NCBI GenBank assembly: GCA_965203305.1
Contig: OZ241874.1
Location: 3,720,001-3,784,000, forward strand
DNA: 64,000 nucleotides
DNA from: Bin80 sp965203305
GTDB lineage: Bacteria > Bacteroidota > Rhodothermia > Rhodothermales > Bin80
Reading direction: 5' to 3'
This document shows positions 53,859 to 61,885 of this stretch, one piece after another. The stretch's first letter is position 1. Every line of letters starts with the position of its first letter. The notes beneath the pieces were generated by a model. The model searched no databases and was not told where the DNA came from. It saw nothing but the letters and a program-made list of their open reading frames with translations. A program made the position numbers and the translations under genes.

Positions 53859-55133
53859 TCATGCGGACGGACTCCTTTCTGTCATTTGACGGGTCATCAG
53901 GGAACCCAACGGTTCACCCCTCGCACGTCCAGTTGCCCCAGTCCCCGAGGCCAAGATGTTCGCGGCAGCGTTGATGTCCGCGTGTTCCGCATGTCCACAG
54001 GACATACACCTGAATTTGCGCAGGGAAGCACGATTGCCCGCGTCCCTGTGTCCGCACCTGCTGCAGTCCTGGCTCGTGTACGCGGCCACCACAGAGAGAA
54101 CGAGAACGCACTTGTACCCCAGCATCTGCACCAGCTGTCCCGGCGCACCTTCCAGCAGAACCCGGTTCATCCCTGCTTTCGCTTTGACATTCTTGCCCGG
54201 ATTTTCTGTCGTCCCACGGGCCGAGGCGGTCATGCTTTTCACCTTCAGGTTCTCCACCACCACTACAGGAGCTTCCTTCGAGATTTTCGCACTGTTCTGG
54301 TGATTGCGGTTATGACTGAAGTTTGCCAGATACGTGCTGCACTTCTGGATCTTGCCCTGTGTCTTCTTCGCCCGGTTCGACATCTTTTTCCGACCGTCTG
54401 CTTTCTGCCGGGCAATCTGCTTTGCCAGCTTCCGCTCATACCTGCGTTTCCGGAATCGCACCCGCTTGTCCGCCTCACTCTCCAGCACTTCGGAGTCCCT
54501 GCCGTCGCTGTAGGCCACGGCGATCATGCCGTTGGCGTTCCGGTCAATCCCCGCAACCACGCCGTTGTCTGGAATCACAGGCGTAGCGATCTCATACAGA
54601 ACCGTAACATACCACCTGCCTCTTTCCTTGAAGATCGTCGCAGACTTTGGCGCTCCTTCGGGATACGGATTCCCTCCTCGTCTGCGAATTTGCATATACC
54701 CCCGTTTCGGGATCCAAATCTTCCCGTCCCTGATCTTGACATCCTGCGGAATCGTACAGGAGGGACGTGTGCGGTCTCTGGACTTAAACCGGGGCTTGTC
54801 GGCCCGGTCGTCAAAGCAGTTCTTAAAAGCCTGCGACAGCTGTTTCAGCGTGTGGCGAACACAGGCAAAGGAGTATTCCTGCAGCCATGCATACTCCGGG
54901 CTGTTCCGCAGTTTGGTGAACTCCGTGAAGAGGGTCTGCCATTGCGTGGATGGCGCCTGGGTGCCGTTCGCTTGCGACTCCGCATATTCTTTCTGGTTCC
55001 TGGCAAGGAAGAAATTCCAGACGAATAGGCACGCCCCGCACATGGCAAACAGGAAGAGGGCATTGTCCCGCGTAACAGGAATCAGCCTGTAGCGCACGCC
55101 ACGATACGCCTTCCCGTTCCGTGTTCCTGTCAT
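53859..55133 (-). CDS. tnpB: TnpB RNA-guided nuclease (IS200/IS605 OrfB)
   Basis: A 424-aa TnpB. The N-terminal helix-turn-helix-like part is followed by the RuvC domain: GVVAGIDRNANGMIAV (D197), VVVVENLKVKSM (E294), zinc ribbon CSRCGHRD...CMSCGH (C357, C360, C376, C379) and HADINAAANIL (D386). All three acidic residues are intact. No TnpA is nearby, so it is a lone tnpB that needs a transposase in trans, or is now domesticated or stranded. The omega RNA would be expected to overlap or follow its 3' end, to the left of about 53,900 on the minus strand. Confidence 0.94.
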   Translation of the reverse strand: MTGTRNGKAYRGVRYRLIPVTRDNALFLFAMCGACLFVWNFFLARNQKEYAESQANGTQAPSTQWQTLFTEFTKLRNSPEYAWLQEYSFACVRHTLKQLSQAFKNCFDDRADKPRFKSRDRTRPSCTIPQDVKIRDGKIWIPKRGYMQIRRRGGNPYPEGAPKSATIFKERGRWYVTVLYEIATPVIPDNGVVAGIDRNANGMIAVAYSDGRDSEVLESEADKRVRFRKRRYERKLAKQIARQKADGRKKMSNRAKKTQGKIQKCSTYLANFSHNRNHQNSAKISKEAPVVVVENLKVKSMTASARGTTENPGKNVKAKAGMNRVLLEGAPGQLVQMLGYKCVLVLSVVAAYTSQDCSRCGHRDAGNRASLRKFRCMSCGHAEHADINAAANILASGTGATGRARGEPLGSLMTRQMTERSPSA

Positions 55134-55224
55134 CTATTCCCCGGTATTGCTGGAAGCACTTGGAACCCACAAACCAGACGCGCTGTTCCGTATTTGGTAC
55201 AGTTTCCTGTATAACTCCCTTTAT

Positions 55225-57912
55225 TTACATTATTTTTGGCTTGTAAACAAATTTCAGCATCAGGTAGCGACCCAAGGATTCTGTACGAATCTCCTGGATG
55301 TAAGTGGCTTCACTGGTAAGCGTAATTCCCCTGCTCTGGTTTAGCAAGTCATTAATTTCGAATCTCAAATTTCCTCTCCCCCCCAGGAAAAGACGGGAAA
55401 AAGATACATCCAGCAGGATAGTGTTTTGACTGCCCGTAAACAGGTCACGATCAAAAATTCTATAGTGAAAATTCAAATCTATCAGCCAGCTATTGTGAAC
55501 ATACCCTCTCAATCGGGATGTGATTCTGCCAGTCATATAATTCCGGTTCAGTTTACTATTGAGTGAGTATTTGATCTCATTCCAATAGACCCGTCCATCT
55601 GTAGAGACCTCAAGTAGGTCACCACGGTAATACTCCAAGTCTATCCCCAAACTATTACGCCGCAAATCTCCTGTGTTTTCCATACCATTGACCAATTCGA
55701 TTTTCCGCTCAAATCCCGTCGCTGCACGCAAGGAATACCCAATCCCTATGCTGCGAACCAGCTTACCAAATCGGATCCCTGCATCCCCAGACCAAGCCCC
55801 CCTCGAATTGACCTCTCGGACATTCTGATGTAAATTCTGATCTATGTTGCGGGCATGTACAATGCTATTATGTACATAGGAGATCCCCGTGTCTACGCTC
55901 AGATTCAGGCCAGAGTAGCTTTGATATAGCCGATACCCGAGATCCAGATCGTGATGGTATTCCGGTGTAAGTAAATGATTGCCCTGATAAGTACGAAGAG
56001 CAATACTGTTATCCACAAATGGTTGCAACTGGCGTGTTGTGGGCTCACGGGTGCTCGCTCGGTAGAAGAAATTCAAAATCCCATCCCTTCCTAAATTTTT
56101 CTTCGCGAGGACATGTGTTAGAACATGCGAGTAGGTCTTTAAGATCGTTTGATCAGGCTTTAGAATCGTGGCTCCCTTACGTCTGGAATGTTGTATTTCC
56201 AGATTGCCACTAACAAACCAGGAGTGATCTTCAGCGTACCAGCCGAAATTCACCCCTGGGCTCAGGATAGTATAATTCTCGGTAAGGCCATCACCAAGAT
56301 TTTTGATCAATGTTCGCTGTTTGCCGGCAAGATCAAAAAATAGCCTCTCGTTATCTTGTGTTCGGAAATGTCTTTGAGCATAGACGGTCAATAGCCGTCC
56401 TGAGGACAGGGGTTTGATCAATTGGACACGCTGGGAATGCCGAAATGAATTATTTCGGCTCTCCTGCAGTTGATGATGTTCTTCCTGAAAGGTCATTTCG
56501 TATGGCATATACGGGATTAAGTCTGTGTGCAGGTCGCTATTTACATCACTATCCCGCATAGAGGCTGTGGTCTCAAGGACTAGGCTAAGTCCGCTTTCAG
56601 AGATCCGCTTTCGCCAAGTCAGATGCATCTTTCCCCTCAAATTCTCAGACGAGTTATCCGAGAGAGTTTTTGCCGAATTCTGTAATGCGCCTGAATGGAT
56701 ACGCAATCTTTCTATGCCGATATTTTTGGTTGCAGGGGCAGATTTTGCGAAGTTTCCTCGAAAAATTAAATCGTGTCCTTCTCCCAGATTTACCTCGGCA
56801 TTTAGTCCGATTTGGTGAGATAGATCATTGATTTTTCGATTGTTTGACTCATAGCCGAATGCGGTCTGAGTGTCCCCAAAAAGTTGCTGTCGAACCACCA
56901 CATCTTCCTTGCGGTTTTGTTTATTTTCGAGAAGATAGCTTGCATTGATCGTAGTGTGCGTGGAGAACTCTTGGTTCATGTTGACCCCGAATCCTAAGGA
57001 TTGAGTGTAGCCGTCACTTCTAATGTCACGCGAACTTCCGACTTCCGAGAATCCTTTGAGTTGTTGACCACTGAACCCGGGCTGATTGATATTCTCTCCG
57101 CTTCCGATTAATGCAAACTGAGTGCGAGGAGTAAATCTGAACAGTGTTCCCCGCCCAAAATAACGTCCCAGATCCATCCGTTCTCCTCCAAGCCCGACAG
57201 TTGTCTGTCCAAAGAAACCCTGCTTTGCTTTCTCGGTCAATCCTATGTTAATGGTTTTCTCTTCCTGACCATCAGGTATACCCGTCAGCTCCGCCAGATC
57301 CGAAGATTTATCAAAAACTTGTACATGATCTACTGCATCTGCAGGAAAATTTTTTGTGGCGATCATCGGGTCATCGCCAAAAAATTCTTTTCCTTCCACT
57401 AGCAGATTCTCAACAGCCTTCCCTTGGGCGGTAATTGCGCCGTCACGCCCCACATCAATGCCTGGCAGTCGACGCAGAAGGTCCTCTAGCATATCTTGCG
57501 GCTGCAACAAAAATGCCTGGGCATGATACTCTATCGTATCTCCCCGAACGACGAAGGGCAAACGTTCTGCACGAACGACGAACTCTTCCAACATTCTGGT
57601 TTGAGCTGATAGGCTTATGATGCCTGCATCAACATCCTGATCCAGGATCTGAAAATCACGTATCAGGGTTTCAAATCCAACAAATGAAACCTGCAACACA
57701 TAGGAGTCTGGTTGCAGGCGGGCAACTGTAAAGCGGCCATCCTCTCTGGATGTGCTGAATCCCACCAAGCTGGAGTCAGCTTGTGTAGTCACGATAACTG
57801 AAGCACCGGCCAAAACCGTACCCGACGAATCAGTGACGACTCCCGTTACAGTAAAATCTTGGCCATTTACCACACCGCACAGAAACAGAGAGAATGCCAA
57901 AAAACACCTCAT
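55225..57912 (-). CDS. TonB-dependent-type outer-membrane beta-barrel with carboxypeptidase-regulatory-like domain
   Basis: The ATG at 57912 gives a signal peptide (MRCFLAFSLFLCGVVNG). Then comes a CarboxypepD_reg-like domain (FTVTGVVTDSSGTVLAGASV, REDGRFTVARLQPDSYVLQVSFVGFETL) and a plug-like region (QPQDMLEDLLRRLPGIDVGRDGAITAQGK, VDHVQVFDKSSDLAELTGI). About 650 residues of aromatic-rich beta-barrel follow (OMP_b-brl_3 style). There is no clear TonB box. These proteins are typical of Bacteroidota and allies and often pair with GLPGLI proteins, as here at 58757-59536. Cargo is unknown. Confidence 0.88.
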   Translation of the reverse strand: MRCFLAFSLFLCGVVNGQDFTVTGVVTDSSGTVLAGASVIVTTQADSSLVGFSTSREDGRFTVARLQPDSYVLQVSFVGFETLIRDFQILDQDVDAGIISLSAQTRMLEEFVVRAERLPFVVRGDTIEYHAQAFLLQPQDMLEDLLRRLPGIDVGRDGAITAQGKAVENLLVEGKEFFGDDPMIATKNFPADAVDHVQVFDKSSDLAELTGIPDGQEEKTINIGLTEKAKQGFFGQTTVGLGGERMDLGRYFGRGTLFRFTPRTQFALIGSGENINQPGFSGQQLKGFSEVGSSRDIRSDGYTQSLGFGVNMNQEFSTHTTINASYLLENKQNRKEDVVVRQQLFGDTQTAFGYESNNRKINDLSHQIGLNAEVNLGEGHDLIFRGNFAKSAPATKNIGIERLRIHSGALQNSAKTLSDNSSENLRGKMHLTWRKRISESGLSLVLETTASMRDSDVNSDLHTDLIPYMPYEMTFQEEHHQLQESRNNSFRHSQRVQLIKPLSSGRLLTVYAQRHFRTQDNERLFFDLAGKQRTLIKNLGDGLTENYTILSPGVNFGWYAEDHSWFVSGNLEIQHSRRKGATILKPDQTILKTYSHVLTHVLAKKNLGRDGILNFFYRASTREPTTRQLQPFVDNSIALRTYQGNHLLTPEYHHDLDLGYRLYQSYSGLNLSVDTGISYVHNSIVHARNIDQNLHQNVREVNSRGAWSGDAGIRFGKLVRSIGIGYSLRAATGFERKIELVNGMENTGDLRRNSLGIDLEYYRGDLLEVSTDGRVYWNEIKYSLNSKLNRNYMTGRITSRLRGYVHNSWLIDLNFHYRIFDRDLFTGSQNTILLDVSFSRLFLGGRGNLRFEINDLLNQSRGITLTSEATYIQEIRTESLGRYLMLKFVYKPKIM

Positions 57913-58079
57913 GAAACTTCCCTTCCAAAGGATCAACGAGCCACAAGACCTTGAAAAAACCTAAACCAAGAGGAGCACAAGCGGTATTCAGACGAGCCCA
58001 GCTAGTATCCGTGAAATAATGCACGCAGCATCAGTCTCGCCTACGCACACCACGGAATAAAACGCTCTCGAGATTCTCC

Positions 58080-58397
58080 TTAGTCTTGGCAAATCATCGC
58101 AACATTGCCGTTGCGTTCATCCTCGTATCTTTTCCAGTTTTCACACTCAGTTTTCGCAATACAATCAGCGAACTCCTTTCTCTCTCTGCGTGAAGCACCC
58201 CCTCTGCGAACACACACTGGCACCGAAGGAATTAAAAGTTGCATATTGGGTGACAAGACATCAGGAGGCACTGACAGAAGACGCTGTCCAACGACATCCT
58301 TATGCGTGGAAGTTGGTGTGTACAATCCAGAAAAACCTGCCATACACAAGAAAAAAATGAGAACCAATCCCGTGAAAATAAACTGTGGCTTAATCAT
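58080..58397 (-). CDS. Small secreted cysteine-containing protein, copy A
   Basis: A 105-aa protein of unknown family. The N-terminal hydrophobic segment (FIFTGLVLIFFLCMAGFSG) is a signal or anchor. The mature part has four cysteines (VPVCVRRGG, ADCIAKTEC, MICQD) and a basic RRGGASRRERK stretch. A near-identical copy lies at 59538-59852, and the last 45 residues are the same. Together with the GLPGLI protein between them and the barrel downstream it seems to form one exported unit. Confidence 0.7.
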   Translation of the reverse strand: MIKPQFIFTGLVLIFFLCMAGFSGLYTPTSTHKDVVGQRLLSVPPDVLSPNMQLLIPSVPVCVRRGGASRRERKEFADCIAKTECENWKRYEDERNGNVAMICQD

Positions 58398-58462
58398 TTC
58401 AGTTCAGAATGAATGGAGAATATGAGGTTGAAACACGGTGAGGATAAGACAGATTAATTTGT
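58080..58462. repeat. Direct repeat, left copy (small-gene unit)
   Basis: About 360 bases, nearly identical to 59538-59905. It includes the small gene and its upstream region and ends just before a MITE-like element in both copies. Confidence 0.85.
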
Positions 58463-58463
58463 T

Positions 58464-58594
58464 TAGTGTCTGCCCGAAGATTGCGTGTCTATGGATCCTG
58501 TCCAGGGATTCAACACCCAGATCCGCCCAAAACCCTTCATACGCTCTCTAAACGACATATACTGGCGATATTCTGAATTTTCGGACAGACACCA
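58464..58594. repeat. MITE-like element, short version
   Basis: Bounded by AGTGTCTGCCCGAAG at 58465 and GAATTTTCGGACAGACACC at 58575-58593. The inner sequence (ATTGCGTGTCTATGGATCC and GCTCTCTAAACGACATATA) matches the right half of the 59939-60228 element, so this is an internally deleted copy. TA precedes the left end. Confidence 0.75.
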
Positions 58595-58756
58595 ATTTCC
58601 AAATTTTTTGCGGAACACTCCTCTCAATCAGAGGATGATTTTCATCTATTAGAGCACCTACAGGAAGCATAAAACGAGAGGCAAGAATAATTTCGCAGAG
58701 ATCCGCCTGTACTCCTTATCTGTAAGAGAAACTCATTTTTATTGGGATAAGCTCCA

Positions 58757-59536
58757 TCAATCTTCCATATTTCTGACACTCTCAACGTTTCTCAATGCGT
58801 TGCGGACTTTATCCCAATTTCGCTTCTGTTCCGCTACTACCATGTCTACAAACTGTGTATACTCTGAGAGGCTTACTCGTTTGCCTTTGACGGGTGAAGC
58901 GATAGATTTTGGCTGTACCGTAACATCTATTTCTTCCGCAGAATATATCTCGCCGGTCTCGTTGTTGGTCACCATTAAGATAAGACCAGGCAGCCCGTAG
59001 TACAATCCTGGTCCGGCAGGTACAGGCAATTCGGGGGCAAACCAAGCCTCAATGGTTTTCCCTAGACCAGTGGTAGATGTTGCTTTTACAACACGATAAT
59101 CCAGATAAATACGTTCGGGTCCAACTATTTTCCAAGACCAAAAGGGCAACACGTCTTCCACCACAAAGGTATCGTCATAAAATTTTCTGGATTCTACAAA
59201 ATGAGAATTGTTGTACCGGACATATGTAGAGTCAGCGAACTCCCAGCCGATATCCATCGGCTCATTCTCTCCGGGAACATAAGATTCTTCATCAGACGGG
59301 CGCATTAAGGAGTGAAAGACATCAAAATTTAAGGTTCTTGTAATGATTACATGGGTAGGAGTATCAACATAGGGCTCTCCCAGAAGTTCATCTATTCGAT
59401 CCGTAGGAAGCACCAGCCTGGGACTACTATGGCGGTAACGAATTTCCCCGTGCTGAGCACTAACGGATGTGGAAAAGAAAAGTATCAGCAGTGCTGAAAA
59501 AGATACTTGGGGACACAGAACTGAGATAGGAGACAT
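58757..59536 (-). CDS. GLPGLI family protein
   Basis: A 259-aa exported protein with a signal peptide (about residues 8-27, ending SVSAQ). The family-defining motif is in PAGPGLYYGLPGLILMVTNN, after a beta-rich half with FYDDTFVVEDVLPFWSWKI and KTIEAWFAPELPVPAGP. GLPGLI proteins (TIGR01200 as I recall) occur mainly in Bacteroidota, beside outer-membrane barrels, and have no known biochemical role. The ATG is 1 base after the stop of the upstream small protein (59538), so they are coupled. The barrel gene lies downstream beyond the second small-protein copy. Confidence 0.88.
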   Translation of the reverse strand: MSPISVLCPQVSFSALLILFFSTSVSAQHGEIRYRHSSPRLVLPTDRIDELLGEPYVDTPTHVIITRTLNFDVFHSLMRPSDEESYVPGENEPMDIGWEFADSTYVRYNNSHFVESRKFYDDTFVVEDVLPFWSWKIVGPERIYLDYRVVKATSTTGLGKTIEAWFAPELPVPAGPGLYYGLPGLILMVTNNETGEIYSAEEIDVTVQPKSIASPVKGKRVSLSEYTQFVDMVVAEQKRNWDKVRNALRNVESVRNMED

Positions 59537-59537
59537 T

Positions 59538-59852
59538 TTAGTCTTGACAAATCATCGCAACATTACCGTTGCGTTCATCTTCGTATCTTTTCCAGTTTTC
59601 ACACTCAGTTTTCGCAATACAATCAGCGAACTCCTTTCTCTCTCTGCGTGAAGCACCCCCTCTGCGAACACACACTGGCACCGAAGTAATTAAAAATTGC
59701 ATGGGTGACAAAACATCAGGAGGCACTGACAGAAAACGCTGTCCAACGACATCCTTGTGCGTGGAAGTTGGTGTGTACAATCCAGAGAAACCTGCTATAC
59801 ACAAGGAAAAAACGAGAACCAATCCCGTGAAAATAAACTGTGGCTTAATCAT
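59538..59852 (-). CDS. Small secreted cysteine-containing protein, copy B
   Basis: A 104-aa paralogue of the 58080-58397 protein. It has the same signal-like N-terminus (FIFTGLVLVFSLCIAGFSG), one residue fewer (LSPMQFLITSVPVC), and an identical C-terminal 45 residues with four cysteines. It directly precedes the GLPGLI gene. The duplication extends about 40 bases upstream of the gene and continues into MITE-like repeats in both copies. Confidence 0.7.
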   Translation of the reverse strand: MIKPQFIFTGLVLVFSLCIAGFSGLYTPTSTHKDVVGQRFLSVPPDVLSPMQFLITSVPVCVRRGGASRRERKEFADCIAKTECENWKRYEDERNGNVAMICQD

Positions 59853-59905
59853 TTCAGTTCAGAATAAATGGAGAATATGAGGTTGAAGATAAGACAAATT
59901 AATTT
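59538..59905. repeat. Direct repeat, right copy (small-gene unit)
   Basis: Partner of 58080-58462. The pair flanks the GLPGLI gene. Confidence 0.85.
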
Positions 59906-59938
59906 GAGTTTCTTGCAAAAATAGCAATTTAAAGTATT

Positions 59939-60228
59939 TAGTGTCTGTCCGAAAATTCCCAGCAACCCCCAATACGGGGGATTCCAGAGGCATTTTGCCC
60001 CACAGCGTCATGTATGGTGCGATTCAGATGCTCGTTCGCTATGAGAGATTCGGAGAAATCTTGCACGAAGATTGCATGTTTATGGATGCTGTTCGGGGAT
60101 TTCATGCTCCAATTCGCCAAAGGGCTTCCATCTTCATCAGGAAAAATACCAAAATATCTCCAAAAACCCCTCATAAGCTCTCTAAACGGCATATATTGGC
60201 GATATTCTGAATTTTCGGACAGACACTA
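59939..60228. mobile_element. MITE-like element, 290 bp, perfect 19-bp inverted ends
   Basis: Left end AGTGTCTGTCCGAAAATTC (59940-59958) is the exact reverse complement of the right end GAATTTTCGGACAGACACT (60209-60227), each flanked by TA. No transposase is coded inside. A TA target duplication would fit the IS630/mariner type. Related ends are at 35675, 35952, 53796, 58465, 58575 and 61643. It lies about 100 bases before the transposase pseudogene, but the ends do not enclose that gene. Confidence 0.8.
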
Positions 60229-60329
60229 TTTAAACCGTTTCTGAGACTCAGATTCCCTTGATTTTTGCCAGACTCGGGAGGCCTTTTCTCGGAGAGTGCG
60301 TTTCACAGTGACAACGAACTTACGGAGGT

Positions 60330-61389
60330 ATGTATGCTTCTTTTAGATCGAATCAAATAGTTTACGCTTGCCTGTCAGGAGGAGATCTTCTCGGAGTTGG
60401 ATGCGTCGTTTGGTCCTTTGCCCGGACGCTACCAACTCTTTGTGCTGGCCCTGAAGATGGTGCATATGGAGGGCTTTCTGCCGCCCCAGTCGCGCGGCAG
60501 CCGAGGTCGTCCCCTGTCCCATCGTACTTCCATCGCGAAGGCGTTTTTAGCCAGGATGATCTTCCAGATTTCCACGACCACTGCCCTGCGAGAGCGTCTG
60601 ATGATGGACCGCACTCTTCGATCTTTGTGTGGGTGGTCCCGCGAGTCTACCTTTTCCCAGGTGTTCCAGGAATTTTCCGAGAGCGAACTGCCGATCCGAA
60701 TTCATGAGGCTCTGATCAGGAGTTGCTACGAGAATGAGGTTGTGGGGCATATTTCACGGGATTCCACGGCAATTGAGGCACGGGAAGCGGCGGTGAAAAG
60801 AAGGAGAACGAGGAGGAAGAAAAAGCTCCGAAAGCTCCCCCATGCTGGAAAGACAGCGAGAGATGGCGGGAGTCAACGAGATGGCGGATGCAAGCGAAAT
60901 GTCCAGGGCGGCGGCAGTCCGGGTGGGTTGGAAGATTCCTATGGATGTAGCGAACGGGGGCATTCCGATCAGTTGTATCGGAATCTCCGCCTCCGTGCAT
61001 ATAGCCAGGTCGCCATTCCCTTGGCCGAGATGACCGCAGATCGGGTTCTGGCGGTTCTGTATGCTTTGATGGACAGTGTCTATGATGCGAAACAGATTCA
61101 TGTGCATACGGGAGAACTGGGGCAGGTTTCGATCACGGATTCCCATCCCCAGCGGAACGGAAAAGCGGCGCGGGATCAGGAAAACAGGGCGCGGCGTGCT
61201 GCCGGAGTTACGCCACCTGAGCGCATACGGTACCGGGAGCGTTCGACGGTGGAGCGCGCCTTTGCTCGGCTCAAGGATGAGTTTGGCTTCCAGAATCTGC
61301 GAGTTCGGGGATACCAGAAGATGATGTGCCACATGATGTTTGGCGTGCTTGCGCTCACTGTGGACTCTCCTCTCCGCTTGGCAGCGTAG
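60330..61389 (+). pseudogene. DDE transposase, IS4/IS5-like, multiply frameshifted
   Basis: The main frame (60397-61389) reads LVLALKMVHMEGFLPPQSRG, FLARMIFQISTTTALRERLM, HISRDSTAIEAREAA (first Asp) and ends RERSTVERAFARLKDEFGFQ then NLRVRGYQKMMCHMM. Three breaks are visible. The start MYASFRSNQ is in another frame before TAG at 60358, with FTLACQEEIFSELDASFG continuing in the main frame. Between about 60835 and 61000 the sensible reading (GWKIPMDVANGGIPISC) is in the next frame. It then returns to VAIPLAEMTADRVLAV. The element is inactive. The family label is approximate. Confidence 0.8.
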
Positions 61390-61885
61390 ATCCAGGCAAC
61401 TGGATCAGGTTTTTCGGGATTCAAAAACTCGCTTCCACCGAAGTGATCGGACAGGGGCATCCTACTCATATGAATGAGGGACAAGATCCGTTCCGAAGAG
61501 CCTTTTCAGGGAACGAATTTGGAACAATTTCCCGCACAAACCGCCAAAAGAAGGAGATCATTCAGAAAAATCAAGGTTCTCTCCCATACCTGGTCAGAAT
61601 TCGAAAGTCCCAAAAATCTTTTTGCAAGAGGCTCATTTGTTTGGTGTCTGCCCGAAAAGGCATAAGCCAATATAGCTCCATCCCGTATCTTGCGGACAGT
61701 TGCAAGCCAAAGACGAATCCATGGAAGGGTTTGAGGAATAGGGAAATTGCTAGGTTATTGTGCCTGGTACCTATGCGAACAGTTTATCGCTGAGTCAGTG
61801 TGCAACAAGTAGAATCACATGCATCCCGGCTGTCCTTCGAAGAATCTGCTACACTGCAATATGAACACGGAAAGTGATTTTCGTG
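61390..61885. other. Intergenic region, transposase remnant to helicase
   Basis: About 500 bases without a supported gene. A GTGTCTGCCCGAAAA-type MITE end lies at 61644-61658, without an opposite end nearby. Confidence 0.4.

Noticed and set aside
58464..60228. CRISPR array
   Set aside because: Repeats here are inverted ends of short elements, not evenly spaced direct repeats with unique spacers; no cas genes in the window.
60330..60707. 125-aa plus-strand protein at the transposase start
   Set aside because: Only the first nine codons may belong to the transposase; the rest is out of frame with the real protein.
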